Below, piece after piece: positions 26,255 through 33,899 of a DNA stretch of 64,000 nt (positions are counted from its first letter, which is position 1; each line of letters starts with the position of its first letter). The stretch lies in the IMG/VR virus record IMGVR_UViG_3300042879_006196, positions 124,001 through 188,000 of that record. The stretch is one strand, 5' to 3'. The translations under genes were made by a program, and so were the position numbers. The notes beneath the pieces were generated by a model, which was not told the DNA's origin, did not search any database, and saw nothing but the letters and a program-made list of their open reading frames with translations. Source of the stretch: a virus.

Positions 26255-26881
26255 ATGAATAAACTTGCACACAATCTGGTGTCTCTTGCCAAAAATTTGC
26301 AAAATTTAGGCATGAGAAAAGAAGCAAAAAATCTTTTTTTCACAGCTGTAAAACTCGCTCACATGGATCACCCTTTACATGAAGTAGTTGAAAAAATGGG
26401 ATTTGAAAAAGCTGAAGATGGTAAAACTTCAAGTTTAGAAATTTTTATTCATGTACCTCCAAGCGGTAAAGCAGAATATGAATTAACAGAAAATGGAAAT
26501 TCACATGATTTTGATTCATTCGAAGAATTAGTGGCACATCTTGTTGATAAAGATCAATCAGATTGTGGTTGTGGATGTGGCGGAAATTGCAAAACAGCAG
26601 CTGCAAAGAAAAAAAACCAAGGCAAAAAACTTAATAAACCTTTTAGAACTCCAGGTGGACCTAAGAAATTTTCAGTTTATGTAAAAAATGAAAAAGGAAA
26701 TGTTATCAAGGTAAACTTTGGCGATCCAAATATGTCTATCAAAAGGGATCAACCAAACCGCAGAAAAAACTTTAGAGCAAGGCACAATTGTGATAATCCT
26801 GGACCAAAAACAAAAGCAAGATATTGGTCGTGTAGAATGTGGTCGAAACCATCTGTTTCTAAGATTTTAAAAGGCAAGTAG
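26255..26881 (+). CDS. unknown phage protein with Cys-rich linker and conserved C-terminal domain
   Basis: The 208-residue product has three parts. The N-terminal helix is LAKNLQNLGMRKEAKNLF followed by AVKLA, the recurrent motif. A short cysteine run CGCGCGGNC lies near residue 110. The C-terminal ~70 residues are FSVYVKNEKG, FGDPNMSIKRD, FRARHNCDNP and ARYWSCRMW. I recognise that C-terminal block as a small domain recurring in many large phages, often near structural genes, but cannot name it safely. The Cys/His residues could bind zinc. Confidence 0.82.
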   Translation: MNKLAHNLVSLAKNLQNLGMRKEAKNLFFTAVKLAHMDHPLHEVVEKMGFEKAEDGKTSSLEIFIHVPPSGKAEYELTENGNSHDFDSFEELVAHLVDKDQSDCGCGCGGNCKTAAAKKKNQGKKLNKPFRTPGGPKKFSVYVKNEKGNVIKVNFGDPNMSIKRDQPNRRKNFRARHNCDNPGPKTKARYWSCRMWSKPSVSKILKGK

Positions 26882-26964
26882 CAACATTCAATAATAATAT
26901 CTACTTTAATTTTTCACATTATTGTAAGAGGAAGAAGAGTGGCGGTGGATATAAATCATAACTG

Positions 26965-26970
26965 TACAAT
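26965..26970 (+). promoter_or_regulatory. leaderless-type -10 box for rmlA
   Basis: TGTACAAT, six bases, then ATG at 26977. The 95-base spacer upstream (26882-26976) holds nothing else I can identify except a GGAAGAAGAG purine run. Confidence 0.5.
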
Positions 26971-26976
26971 TTAGAT

Positions 26977-27843
26977 ATGATAAAAAAAGGAATTATCCTT
27001 GCTGGTGGAACAGGGTCAAGGCTTTATCCAGTTACACAATCTGTAAGCAAACAACTTTTGCCTGTCTATGATAAACCAATGATTTATTACCCACTCTCAA
27101 TTTTAATGAGAGCAGGCATTCGTGATATTTTAATAATAACCACGCCTTATGAACAAAATTTATTTCGTAATCTTTTAGGTGATGGCTCTCAATGGGGCAT
27201 GAATATTTGTTACGAAACACAGCCATCTCCAGATGGTTTAGCACAAGCTTTTCTTATTGGTGAAGAATTCATCAACAGCGAGCCTGTGGCATTGATTCTA
27301 GGCGACAATATATTTTATGGGGGAAATCTTATGAAAGAGTGCGAGAAGGCTGTACAGAGCAAATGCGCCACAATATTCGCCTATCATGTTAATGAAGCAG
27401 AACATTATGGCGTGGTGGAGTTTGATAATTATAATAAACCTCTAAGTATTGAAGAAAAGCCAAAAGAACCAAAATCTAATTACGCCGTCACTGGTTTGTA
27501 CTTCTATGATAAAGATGTAGTGGAAATTGCTAAAAATGTGAAACCATCTGAAAGAGGAGAGTTAGAAATCACATCTATTAATAATGAATATTTAATTAGA
27601 AATAAATTAGCTGTATCAAAATTATCTCGCGGATGCACTTGGTTTGACGCTGGTACATTTGACAATCTTTTAGAAGTAAGTAATTATATTGCATCAATTC
27701 AAAATAGGCAAGGCATGATTATTGCAAGCCCTGATGAAATTGCTTTTAGAAATAATTGGATTACACAATCTGAATTATATAAATTGATTGACTCTTATGG
27801 CAAAAGTTTGTATTCAAAACAATTGAAATTGAGTTTATTGTAA
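26977..27843 (+). CDS. rmlA: glucose-1-phosphate thymidylyltransferase
   Basis: The full-length 288-residue product forms dTDP-glucose from glucose-1-phosphate and dTTP. The N-terminus GIILAGGTGSRLYPVT is the nucleotide-binding loop, SKQLLPVYDKPMIYYP and LILGDNIFYG follow, and EEKPKEPKSNYAVTGLYFYD and RGCTWFDAGTFDNL are further signature segments. It stands alone; no rmlB, rmlC or rmlD is in the window. Possible roles are dTDP-sugar for virion or envelope glycosylation or altering host surface sugars. It ends with an 9-base convergent overlap with the minus gene at 27835. Confidence 0.96.
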   Translation: MIKKGIILAGGTGSRLYPVTQSVSKQLLPVYDKPMIYYPLSILMRAGIRDILIITTPYEQNLFRNLLGDGSQWGMNICYETQPSPDGLAQAFLIGEEFINSEPVALILGDNIFYGGNLMKECEKAVQSKCATIFAYHVNEAEHYGVVEFDNYNKPLSIEEKPKEPKSNYAVTGLYFYDKDVVEIAKNVKPSERGELEITSINNEYLIRNKLAVSKLSRGCTWFDAGTFDNLLEVSNYIASIQNRQGMIIASPDEIAFRNNWITQSELYKLIDSYGKSLYSKQLKLSLL

Positions 27844-28116
27844 GCCAAAGATTTTCTTTGCGATGGCTAATGATTTTTCAAAAGCATGTCTTTCTGATAA
27901 TGCTAAGTCATAATCTTCATCATTGTATTTAATTGAATCTAAATAAACTTGTATTTTTTGTATTTCTGATTCCAAAGCACTAACTAATTCTTGTGCTGAA
28001 GAGCTAATGTTATTTTCTAACTTTGGTTTTGATTGTTGGGGTTTGTAATCTTCAATTCCTTGACTAACAACACTTCGAACAATTGGTGTAACAGATGCTT
28101 TTTTAAATACAGGCAT
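27835..28116 (-). CDS. small unknown protein
   Basis: The 93-residue product has a polar, Pro/Gln/Lys-rich first third and a helical remainder (ELVSALESEIQKIQVYLDSI) ending AIAKKIFGLQ. It lies six bases downstream of the exported-protein gene on the same strand, so both form one transcript. No family is recognised. Confidence 0.65.
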   Translation of the reverse strand: MPVFKKASVTPIVRSVVSQGIEDYKPQQSKPKLENNISSSAQELVSALESEIQKIQVYLDSIKYNDEDYDLALSERHAFEKSLAIAKKIFGLQ

Positions 28117-28122
28117 GTTTAT

Positions 28123-28569
28123 TTATTTCTTCTCAGATTGTTTTGTTTCCTGTTTCATATTTACAGTAATGCACACCACTTGATAGTAGTTTTTTTTGCC
28201 CACTTTACTTACTGTGATTACGCAATCACCAAAAACTACATGGATTTGACGCTTACCAAAAACATACTTTTCTGGTTTGCCCAACTTTTGAATAACAGTT
28301 TTGAAATCTGAAGTTAAGCTAATATCTTTGTATTTGACAGACTTGTTTACGCCATAAACCTGCAATCTTAGCACTCTGCTTGCATTATCAGTGTGTGCGG
28401 TTAGCAAATATGAATCTCTAGTAAAAGTAAACGCCTGAAAAGTTTTATCTTCAGACTCTTCGATAGTCATAGGATTACCAAATCTTTTTGTTAAATCCAA
28501 CAGGGATGGATTTTGCCCAAATCCTAAAAATCCAGGAAAAGTTGATAATGTTAATAAAGTTGCCCACAT
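28123..28569 (-). CDS. probable exported small protein
   Basis: The 148-residue product begins with a short hydrophobic stretch (MWATLLTLSTFPGFLGFG) that lacks positive residues, so it is a weak signal-peptide candidate. The rest has alternating beta-like segments (SYLLTAHTDNASRVLRLQVYG, QIHVVFGDCVITVSKVG) and a Lys/Gln tail. The repeated short linking 'L..FG.P' and 'LGKPEKYVFG' parts resemble SmpA/OmlA-like or PDZ-free lipoprotein-type modules, but I cannot assign a family. An ATG directly behind a TATAAA box fits a leaderless start. Confidence 0.68.
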   Translation of the reverse strand: MWATLLTLSTFPGFLGFGQNPSLLDLTKRFGNPMTIEESEDKTFQAFTFTRDSYLLTAHTDNASRVLRLQVYGVNKSVKYKDISLTSDFKTVIQKLGKPEKYVFGKRQIHVVFGDCVITVSKVGKKNYYQVVCITVNMKQETKQSEKK

Positions 28570-28574
28570 AGGTT

Positions 28575-28580
28575 TTTATA
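28575..28580 (-). promoter_or_regulatory. leaderless-type -10 box, minus strand
   Basis: CGTATAAA, five bases, then ATG at 28569. With the plus-strand box at 28592 it occupies a 34-base divergent spacer. Confidence 0.5.
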
Positions 28581-28591
28581 CGAATATTGTA

Positions 28592-28597
28592 TAAAAT
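28592..28597 (+). promoter_or_regulatory. leaderless-type -10 box, plus strand
   Basis: TAAAAT, six bases, then ATG at 28604; no ribosome site fits in the 34-base spacer shared with the divergent gene. Confidence 0.5.
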
Positions 28598-28603
28598 AAT
28601 TAC

Positions 28604-28843
28604 ATGCCAATAGACAGATGGACAATGGCAGCTGTTGCCCAAGAGGAAGCAGCTAGAGCTTTACAACAATATAAAATTGATGACAAAATCAAATCAATCA
28701 TTGAAGCTGAGCTCGAAGTGAAAATTAAACAAGAAATAGATGTGCAATTTGCTGATATGAGAAAGGCTGTTAAAATCATGAATGAGCAAATTTTAATTTT
28801 GAAAGATGCAGTGGAAACTCTCAGTAAAAAATACAATAGCTAA
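28604..28843 (+). CDS. small coiled-coil protein
   Basis: The 79-residue product is almost entirely charged helix with heptad character (KIDDKIKSIIEAELEVKIKQEI, then DMRKAVKIMNEQILILKDAVETL). No family is recognised. It overlaps the next gene, an integral membrane protein, by 38 bases, which suggests a joint role, for example as a soluble partner of the membrane protein. Confidence 0.68.
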   Translation: MPIDRWTMAAVAQEEAARALQQYKIDDKIKSIIEAELEVKIKQEIDVQFADMRKAVKIMNEQILILKDAVETLSKKYNS

Positions 28844-29282
28844 AATACTTTTTTCAAGCCCTATAGCATTTTTTTTAGGTGTAGGTGTATTTGTTGCCAC
28901 AGACATTTTACAACCAAGTTATTTCAAAAATATCCCAATTTACTTTCCATATTTTGCCGCTGCTATGTTTGTTGGATATTTAGCTGTCTTTTTAGCTTCA
29001 TCATATATTTCCACAACTAAATCAAAATTTAGAGCAATTTTTTTCATGATTGTATTTATGATCATAGAAGGTTTATTTTCTTTGTTGGCAGTTTCCACTT
29101 ATTATGGAAACGAAAGCATTCCAATTTTAAGGCTAATTGCATCTTTGTGCTTGCCTCTTGTTTTTAGTTTATTTTACTTTTTGAAATTAATAGAAACAGA
29201 AAAAAATGTAAAAGAATTAATAGATGAAAGAATTCTTTTCAAAAATTTTGATGAGCTTGAGTGTAGCAAGCCTAATTTCTAG
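28806..29282 (+). CDS. integral membrane protein, four predicted TM segments
   Basis: The 158-residue product has about four hydrophobic segments: IAFFLGVGVFVATDIL, FAAAMFVGYLAVFLA, FFMIVFMIIEGLFSLLAV and LCLPLVFSLFYFL. A charged cytoplasmic tail follows. No transporter motif is visible. It overlaps both neighbours (38 and 59 bases), so start choice is uncertain, but the hydrophobic pattern supports the frame. With the downstream lipoprotein it forms an envelope-directed cassette. Confidence 0.72.
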   Translation: MQWKLSVKNTIAKILFSSPIAFFLGVGVFVATDILQPSYFKNIPIYFPYFAAAMFVGYLAVFLASSYISTTKSKFRAIFFMIVFMIIEGLFSLLAVSTYYGNESIPILRLIASLCLPLVFSLFYFLKLIETEKNVKELIDERILFKNFDELECSKPNF

Positions 29283-29760
29283 TTGCTCTAGTCCAAAGCA
29301 AAGTAAATTGATTTTAATTGATATATCTGGCTCAAATGCTTCGAATATTTCTAAAACTCTAAACAAAGTGAATGAGATTTATTTAGAAAGTGGACCCAAT
29401 GATTATTTTGATATTTATTTTTTTTCAAGTGTCAAGTATTTAGCTTACACTGGAAACAAATTTAATAAAGACCGCGATTTTCTTCCATTTCTTAGGCTGG
29501 GATATGAAAAAACCGCGCAAATTAAAGTGAAAGAAGGAACATCTTTTGAGCTATGTAAATCAATTTTTGAAAATAATAAAATTTATAATCAAGCTTTTCT
29601 TTTGACAGATGGTTTTTTTGAAGACTCAAAAATCACCAAAATAAATAATTCATCCAATATGCAAATAAATATTGTTGGATTAAATATTCAGAATAATGAG
29701 ATTGTGTTAAAAGCATTTGAAAATCCAAATCAAGTGAAAATTGACTTTCAAGGTAATTGA
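29224..29760 (+). CDS. lipoprotein with a VWA-like domain
   Basis: The 178-residue product has a lipoprotein signal peptide ending in the lipobox LISSC (Cys21). Directly after it, LILIDISGSNAS gives a MIDAS-type DxSxS (residues 33-37), and later AFLLTDGFF matches the second metal-site Asp region of von Willebrand factor A folds. So it is likely a membrane-anchored metal-dependent adhesion-type domain. Phage lipoproteins often act in superinfection exclusion; that role is inference. It overlaps the membrane-protein gene by 59 bases. Confidence 0.78.
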   Translation: MKEFFSKILMSLSVASLISSCSSPKQSKLILIDISGSNASNISKTLNKVNEIYLESGPNDYFDIYFFSSVKYLAYTGNKFNKDRDFLPFLRLGYEKTAQIKVKEGTSFELCKSIFENNKIYNQAFLLTDGFFEDSKITKINNSSNMQINIVGLNIQNNEIVLKAFENPNQVKIDFQGN

Positions 29761-29784
29761 TCATTTTAAAGAGAAAATAAAGAT

Positions 29785-30321
29785 ATGTTTGATCTTTATT
29801 TGTTTGAAATAGAGTGTGCTGAAAAAATAGGAGCATATAAAATTGCAGACAATTTGCAAGATAAATTAGTGAAGATTGCATCAAAAGATCATAAAGAAGT
29901 GATTAAAAAAATCAAAAAAAAATTTGATAAATCATCTGGCTTTAATGATATTTCTTACATGCAACATCTCGATAAGCTAGAGATAAATGTTGATCCGTCA
30001 ATTAAGAAATCTGTCAAAGATAAAATTAAAGATATGGCAGATCCATTTAAAGTTTCTTTCAGGTATAGCAGTGCTAAAAATATTGACGAATTAATGTCTG
30101 AATCAAGCATTGATCCCATTGACAAACATATAAGCAGATTGAAAAAATTAAGAAAAGAAAATCCAAGTTTTGATATATTCAAAGAAGAGCCATCTGATGA
30201 AGAATTAAAAGAAACTAGTGAATTTCCTGATGATGAAGAATTATCTGATTCAATTATGTCACTTGATCAGTTTCTTTTTTTAATTGCATTAGAAGATATT
30301 AACAAAAAAACTGAATCTTAA
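29785..30321 (+). CDS. unknown helical protein with recurrent N-terminal motif
   Basis: The 178-residue product begins with CAEKIGAYKIADNLQDKLVKIA, the clearest copy of this window's helix-turn-helix-like N-terminal motif (G-x-x-K-x-A-D-x-L...L-V-K-I-A). A lysine-rich stretch and an acidic C-terminus follow. An AAAGAGAAA ribosome site is present. It converges on the tail operon with a four-base overlap. Function unknown. Confidence 0.72.
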   Translation: MFDLYLFEIECAEKIGAYKIADNLQDKLVKIASKDHKEVIKKIKKKFDKSSGFNDISYMQHLDKLEINVDPSIKKSVKDKIKDMADPFKVSFRYSSAKNIDELMSESSIDPIDKHISRLKKLRKENPSFDIFKEEPSDEELKETSEFPDDEELSDSIMSLDQFLFLIALEDINKKTES

Positions 30322-30596
30322 AAGTTTTTGTTGAAGAATTCTTTTTCAAAAGGAGGTTCTTCTAAATTCATTTTATTTTCAATTGTGCCTAAATTGTAAA
30401 ATTTTACTTTATATGCTTGTAGCAATGGTGTAAAGGTGGCTAGATTGTGTAGAAGCTCATAATATCTTTCACAAATCATCAAAAGCATTAATTTGTATTG
30501 CTCTTCCGAAAACTCAGAAGTTTTTACTTTTTCAATAAAATTTTCAAGCAATTCAGCTTGCCTTAAATATACTGCAGCCACTTCTTCTGGTGTCAT
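30318..30596 (-). CDS. small helical protein, last gene of the tail operon
   Basis: The 92-residue product is a pair of helices (VAAVYLRQAELLENFIEKV and YKLMLLMICERYYELLHNL) with a polar C-terminus. A GAAAG ribosome site precedes the ATG. It is the promoter-distal gene of the minus-strand neck/tail operon. No family is recognised. Confidence 0.68.
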   Translation of the reverse strand: MTPEEVAAVYLRQAELLENFIEKVKTSEFSEEQYKLMLLMICERYYELLHNLATFTPLLQAYKVKFYNLGTIENKMNLEEPPFEKEFFNKNF

Positions 30597-30617
30597 AATA
30601 TTTCTTTCTTAATTTAT

Positions 30618-31082
30618 TTAATTCTCACTTGTTTCATTTAAAATTTTCAAAGCAATTTGTATTTTTTCATAACTTTTCATTTCGAGGTTTGAAAACTCAG
30701 TGAGATTGTATGACAGAGTTTTATTATTGATTTGATAAGCTAGCATCAATTCATAGGGTATTTTTGAATTTTTATTTTGAATGAAATCAAGACAAGAATT
30801 AGCAAAACTTTTTGCTTCTGTTTCTGATAAACTTAAACTACTTTTGATTGTTTTAACCACTTGATTGCAAACACTGAAATGTAAGTTTTTAAAATCATGT
30901 TTTTCAGCATCAAACACAATCTGATCATCATAAAAAATTTTTATATTCAAAATTTTAAAAAATAGTTCTATTTCAGAAAAATGATCAAATGAATTACAAT
31001 CAATCTTTGAAACTTTCTCAACAGTTAGATTGTCCAACTTTACTTTAAATTGATTACCATCATACTCTACAAAAAAAATCAT
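30618..31082 (-). CDS. small protein in the tail operon
   Basis: The 154-residue product has a beta-like N-terminus (MIFFVEYDGNQFKVKLDNL) and a helical rest. It overlaps the tail protein upstream by four bases (ATGA type). Size and position next to tail genes would suit a tail assembly chaperone, but no sequence signature shows it and no frameshift partner is evident. Confidence 0.7.
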   Translation of the reverse strand: MIFFVEYDGNQFKVKLDNLTVEKVSKIDCNSFDHFSEIELFFKILNIKIFYDDQIVFDAEKHDFKNLHFSVCNQVVKTIKSSLSLSETEAKSFANSCLDFIQNKNSKIPYELMLAYQINNKTLSYNLTEFSNLEMKSYEKIQIALKILNETSEN

Positions 31083-32236
31083 TGTGGCTCTGTGTATATT
31101 GTGGCTTCTACGGGGGCATATAAACCAGCTCTATTTATATCGAATTCATTTTGATTATAATACTCTTTACTATCAGGATCTGAAGCCTGTAATAATGCTA
31201 TGAACTCTACAACGTGTACAAAACTTGCACTTGAAGCGTCAACTTTTACATCAAATGATTGCAAAGTAACATTTGACATAGGAAAATAAAAGGGTCCCCC
31301 AAAATAAAGTATAAATTGTTTGTGATTGCCAGCTGAGAAGTAAATTGAAAGATTTTCAGATGAAATAAACTTAAAACTACCAGTTACTTTACGTTTTTTA
31401 TAAGATAAAAACTTAATGCCATCTGATAAAAATTTATTTACACCATCATTGGCTGTATAAACTTGAGTAAAAGAATTTGAAATACTCAAATTCATTGATA
31501 GAATATTTATGCCTTCTGCAACAAAATAAGATTGTAAAGATTGTGTGGAAGTGCTAATATCTGAAGAATTTTGTGCTACATTTAAGCTTAAAATACAATC
31601 ATAATTTTTTGCTGTTCTGTAAGTTTGCCTATAACTGTTTATATCATAATTTGGCAACTCACTAGGTGGTAAAATTTGACTGCCACCTTCAAAATCTATA
31701 GTCACAGAAACGTCTCCTCCTTCTGCTAAACTTATATCAAATTTTTCAACAAATAAAGGACCTCCTAAATTTTTTGGGTTTACATCAACATTTAAAAAGA
31801 AAGGCACAAATTGATATACTGCCAATCTCCACAATAACTGCTGAAAATAAGAATTTTGGTCATTCTCTACATAAGGAACTAGTACATTAGTAGTTAAACT
31901 GCCAGCTGTTTTAATCTTATCACTTCTAGCAAGAGCAATAAAATCTGAATATGTAAATGTATTTACTGGTTGGAACAAATCAATTTTATTAATAGTTACA
32001 CTGTTAATCATCCCCAAATAATAATTTGTGTTATCATGTGCTGTTTGTTTTAAAGAGCCTTTTTGAGCTTGATCAAAAAAATCTAATGATGGTGTGTAAA
32101 CTTTTACTAAATCTTTGTTTATCAAATTCTTGAAAACATTCAAAAAGGGAATATAAGAAAAATTTTGAGTGTAAAAGTATGGATCTTTATGAATGGCAAT
32201 TGCTACCTTTTTAAGCGATGAAGGATTAATTATCAT
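31079..32236 (-). CDS. tail-operon structural protein
   Basis: The 385-residue product is beta-rich with many Ser/Asn/Tyr. It ends SFVHVVEFIALLQASDPDSKEYYNQ and has segments such as GYKFISSENLSIYFSAGN that resemble phage tail-tube or baseplate beta-sandwich proteins. No specific family is recognised. Four-base overlaps on both sides mark it as part of the continuous tail transcript. Confidence 0.75.
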   Translation of the reverse strand: MIINPSSLKKVAIAIHKDPYFYTQNFSYIPFLNVFKNLINKDLVKVYTPSLDFFDQAQKGSLKQTAHDNTNYYLGMINSVTINKIDLFQPVNTFTYSDFIALARSDKIKTAGSLTTNVLVPYVENDQNSYFQQLLWRLAVYQFVPFFLNVDVNPKNLGGPLFVEKFDISLAEGGDVSVTIDFEGGSQILPPSELPNYDINSYRQTYRTAKNYDCILSLNVAQNSSDISTSTQSLQSYFVAEGINILSMNLSISNSFTQVYTANDGVNKFLSDGIKFLSYKKRKVTGSFKFISSENLSIYFSAGNHKQFILYFGGPFYFPMSNVTLQSFDVKVDASSASFVHVVEFIALLQASDPDSKEYYNQNEFDINRAGLYAPVEATIYTEPQ

Positions 32237-32607
32237 ATCACTGTTTTAATCCACTCCTTGCAAACAAGCTTTATTAAGTTGTAATTTAATTTATTGATAT
32301 CAACTTGATTAATAATAATTGGATCCAAATTTAGTTCTTCCGAAAACTGTAAATTATTTATTGCAGAAAGAAAAATATTTCTGTAAAGAATTGAAGTTCT
32401 TACAAAAGGCTTTCCAGTAATATGATTTATGAAAGTTGCCTCCTCTAAGGCTTCACTTATAATGTCAAATCTTGGTCCTTTTGCATGAAAATGTATTTTA
32501 TGTTTATTGTTTTCTTTTGGATAGTCAACAATTAATAATCCATTATCTAGTTTCACCACACTACATTCGGTTTCAAATTCATACAAGTCATTGTTCAAAA
32601 TAATCAT
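32233..32607 (-). CDS. small tail-operon protein
   Basis: The 124-residue product has an N-terminal beta segment (YEFETECSVVKLDNGLLIVDYP) and a helical C-terminal half. It overlaps both neighbours by one to four bases. A tail or baseplate accessory role is inferred from operon context; nothing in the sequence identifies it. Confidence 0.7.
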   Translation of the reverse strand: MIILNNDLYEFETECSVVKLDNGLLIVDYPKENNKHKIHFHAKGPRFDIISEALEEATFINHITGKPFVRTSILYRNIFLSAINNLQFSEELNLDPIIINQVDINKLNYNLIKLVCKEWIKTVI

Positions 32608-33899
32608 TAATCATATTCTCCTTCCATTTCAAAAATTGGTTGACCATTTCTCACTCTAGTAATTGCAAACCAATCAAAATCTAATGATACAAAACTACCT
32701 TGATCATTATTTATTTTAGTTGGTTGCCATATCGTGTAAGGTATATTTAAAACTTGGTTTCCAAAATAAATTTGCAAGCTTTTGTTATTTGCACCTGTCA
32801 AGGCTGGATATTTATTAAATGTTGGCTGTGAAGATCTTAACGCTAACACTGACATTTTTCCATTAACTTTTCTGCTTTGGGAATAATAACCCTTAACAAA
32901 TCTTCGTGGCATCTTTTCATAATTATTTCCATAAAAAGGATTAAGATTATTTTGAATGTTAATTGAAATTTCTTTTATTGGCGTGGGAATGAAACTTTGA
33001 GTAAATAATCCGCTTAATTGATCCAACGTTTTTAAGTCTGTAATATTAAAATCAGATTGTACATCATTTACATAATCTGAAATTTTAATTCTTGATTTGT
33101 GTAAAGGTATAATTGGGAGAAATTCAAATTTTCTTTGAGATGAGTTAATAAAATTGAATCTTGTTGATGCATCATAATTTATTGCAACAATTTTGCAGCC
33201 TAATTTGATATAATCTTCTTGGATAGTAAAATTTATTGAATCTACCATACAAGGATAAAAACTACCTTCCGAAGTATCCATTCTGAACATTGGCTCATTA
33301 AAGATTGGGTATGTTGGGTCTGTTGAAGAACCATAAATAAAAACTTCAAGCCAATAGCCATTGAGCCATTCTTGGTCAGTGGGAAAAGATTGTAACCCAA
33401 CAACATTATAACCATTCGTCAGAAAGTACAAAAATTTTGGCGCACTTGCTGGAGGTTCAGGATTAAACAAAGCTTGATACATCAAAGTCTCGTTCACAGG
33501 TGGACTATTTCCAGGATTGTGTGTGAATTTATATGATGTGGATGTGCCTTGAAAAGCCCAAGCTGAAACGTTTAGTAGCAAGTCAATCGCTGGGTCTAAG
33601 CATCCAATTAGACTGTTAGCAAATAGAAAATTTACGTCAATACTAATTTGTCTATTTTCAAAACTAAAATGTGATTGTTGGTTAAAGCCACCGAAAGATA
33701 AATTATCTTGCGACGCAACGCTGACATCAACACTAAACTTATCCACTAATGCTATTCTTGGAATAGGGGTGTTATTTCTATCTTTTTGGGCTAACCAAGG
33801 TTGAGACACGCCCACTGTAATACCATTTCCGAAATAGTCGCATTTATAAAGCTCTACTTTACCAAAATTACTAGGATATGAGAAAAGGTTAAAAATCAT
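32607..33899 (-). CDS. tail-operon structural protein
   Basis: The 430-residue product is rich in Phe, Asn, Tyr and Ser and looks all-beta (FSVDVSVASQDNLSFGGFNQQ, FSFENRQISIDVNFLF). It starts on the last bases of the upstream gene. It probably belongs to the tail tube, baseplate or fibre network. I do not recognise a family. Confidence 0.75.
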   Translation of the reverse strand: MIFNLFSYPSNFGKVELYKCDYFGNGITVGVSQPWLAQKDRNNTPIPRIALVDKFSVDVSVASQDNLSFGGFNQQSHFSFENRQISIDVNFLFANSLIGCLDPAIDLLLNVSAWAFQGTSTSYKFTHNPGNSPPVNETLMYQALFNPEPPASAPKFLYFLTNGYNVVGLQSFPTDQEWLNGYWLEVFIYGSSTDPTYPIFNEPMFRMDTSEGSFYPCMVDSINFTIQEDYIKLGCKIVAINYDASTRFNFINSSQRKFEFLPIIPLHKSRIKISDYVNDVQSDFNITDLKTLDQLSGLFTQSFIPTPIKEISINIQNNLNPFYGNNYEKMPRRFVKGYYSQSRKVNGKMSVLALRSSQPTFNKYPALTGANNKSLQIYFGNQVLNIPYTIWQPTKINNDQGSFVSLDFDWFAITRVRNGQPIFEMEGEYD

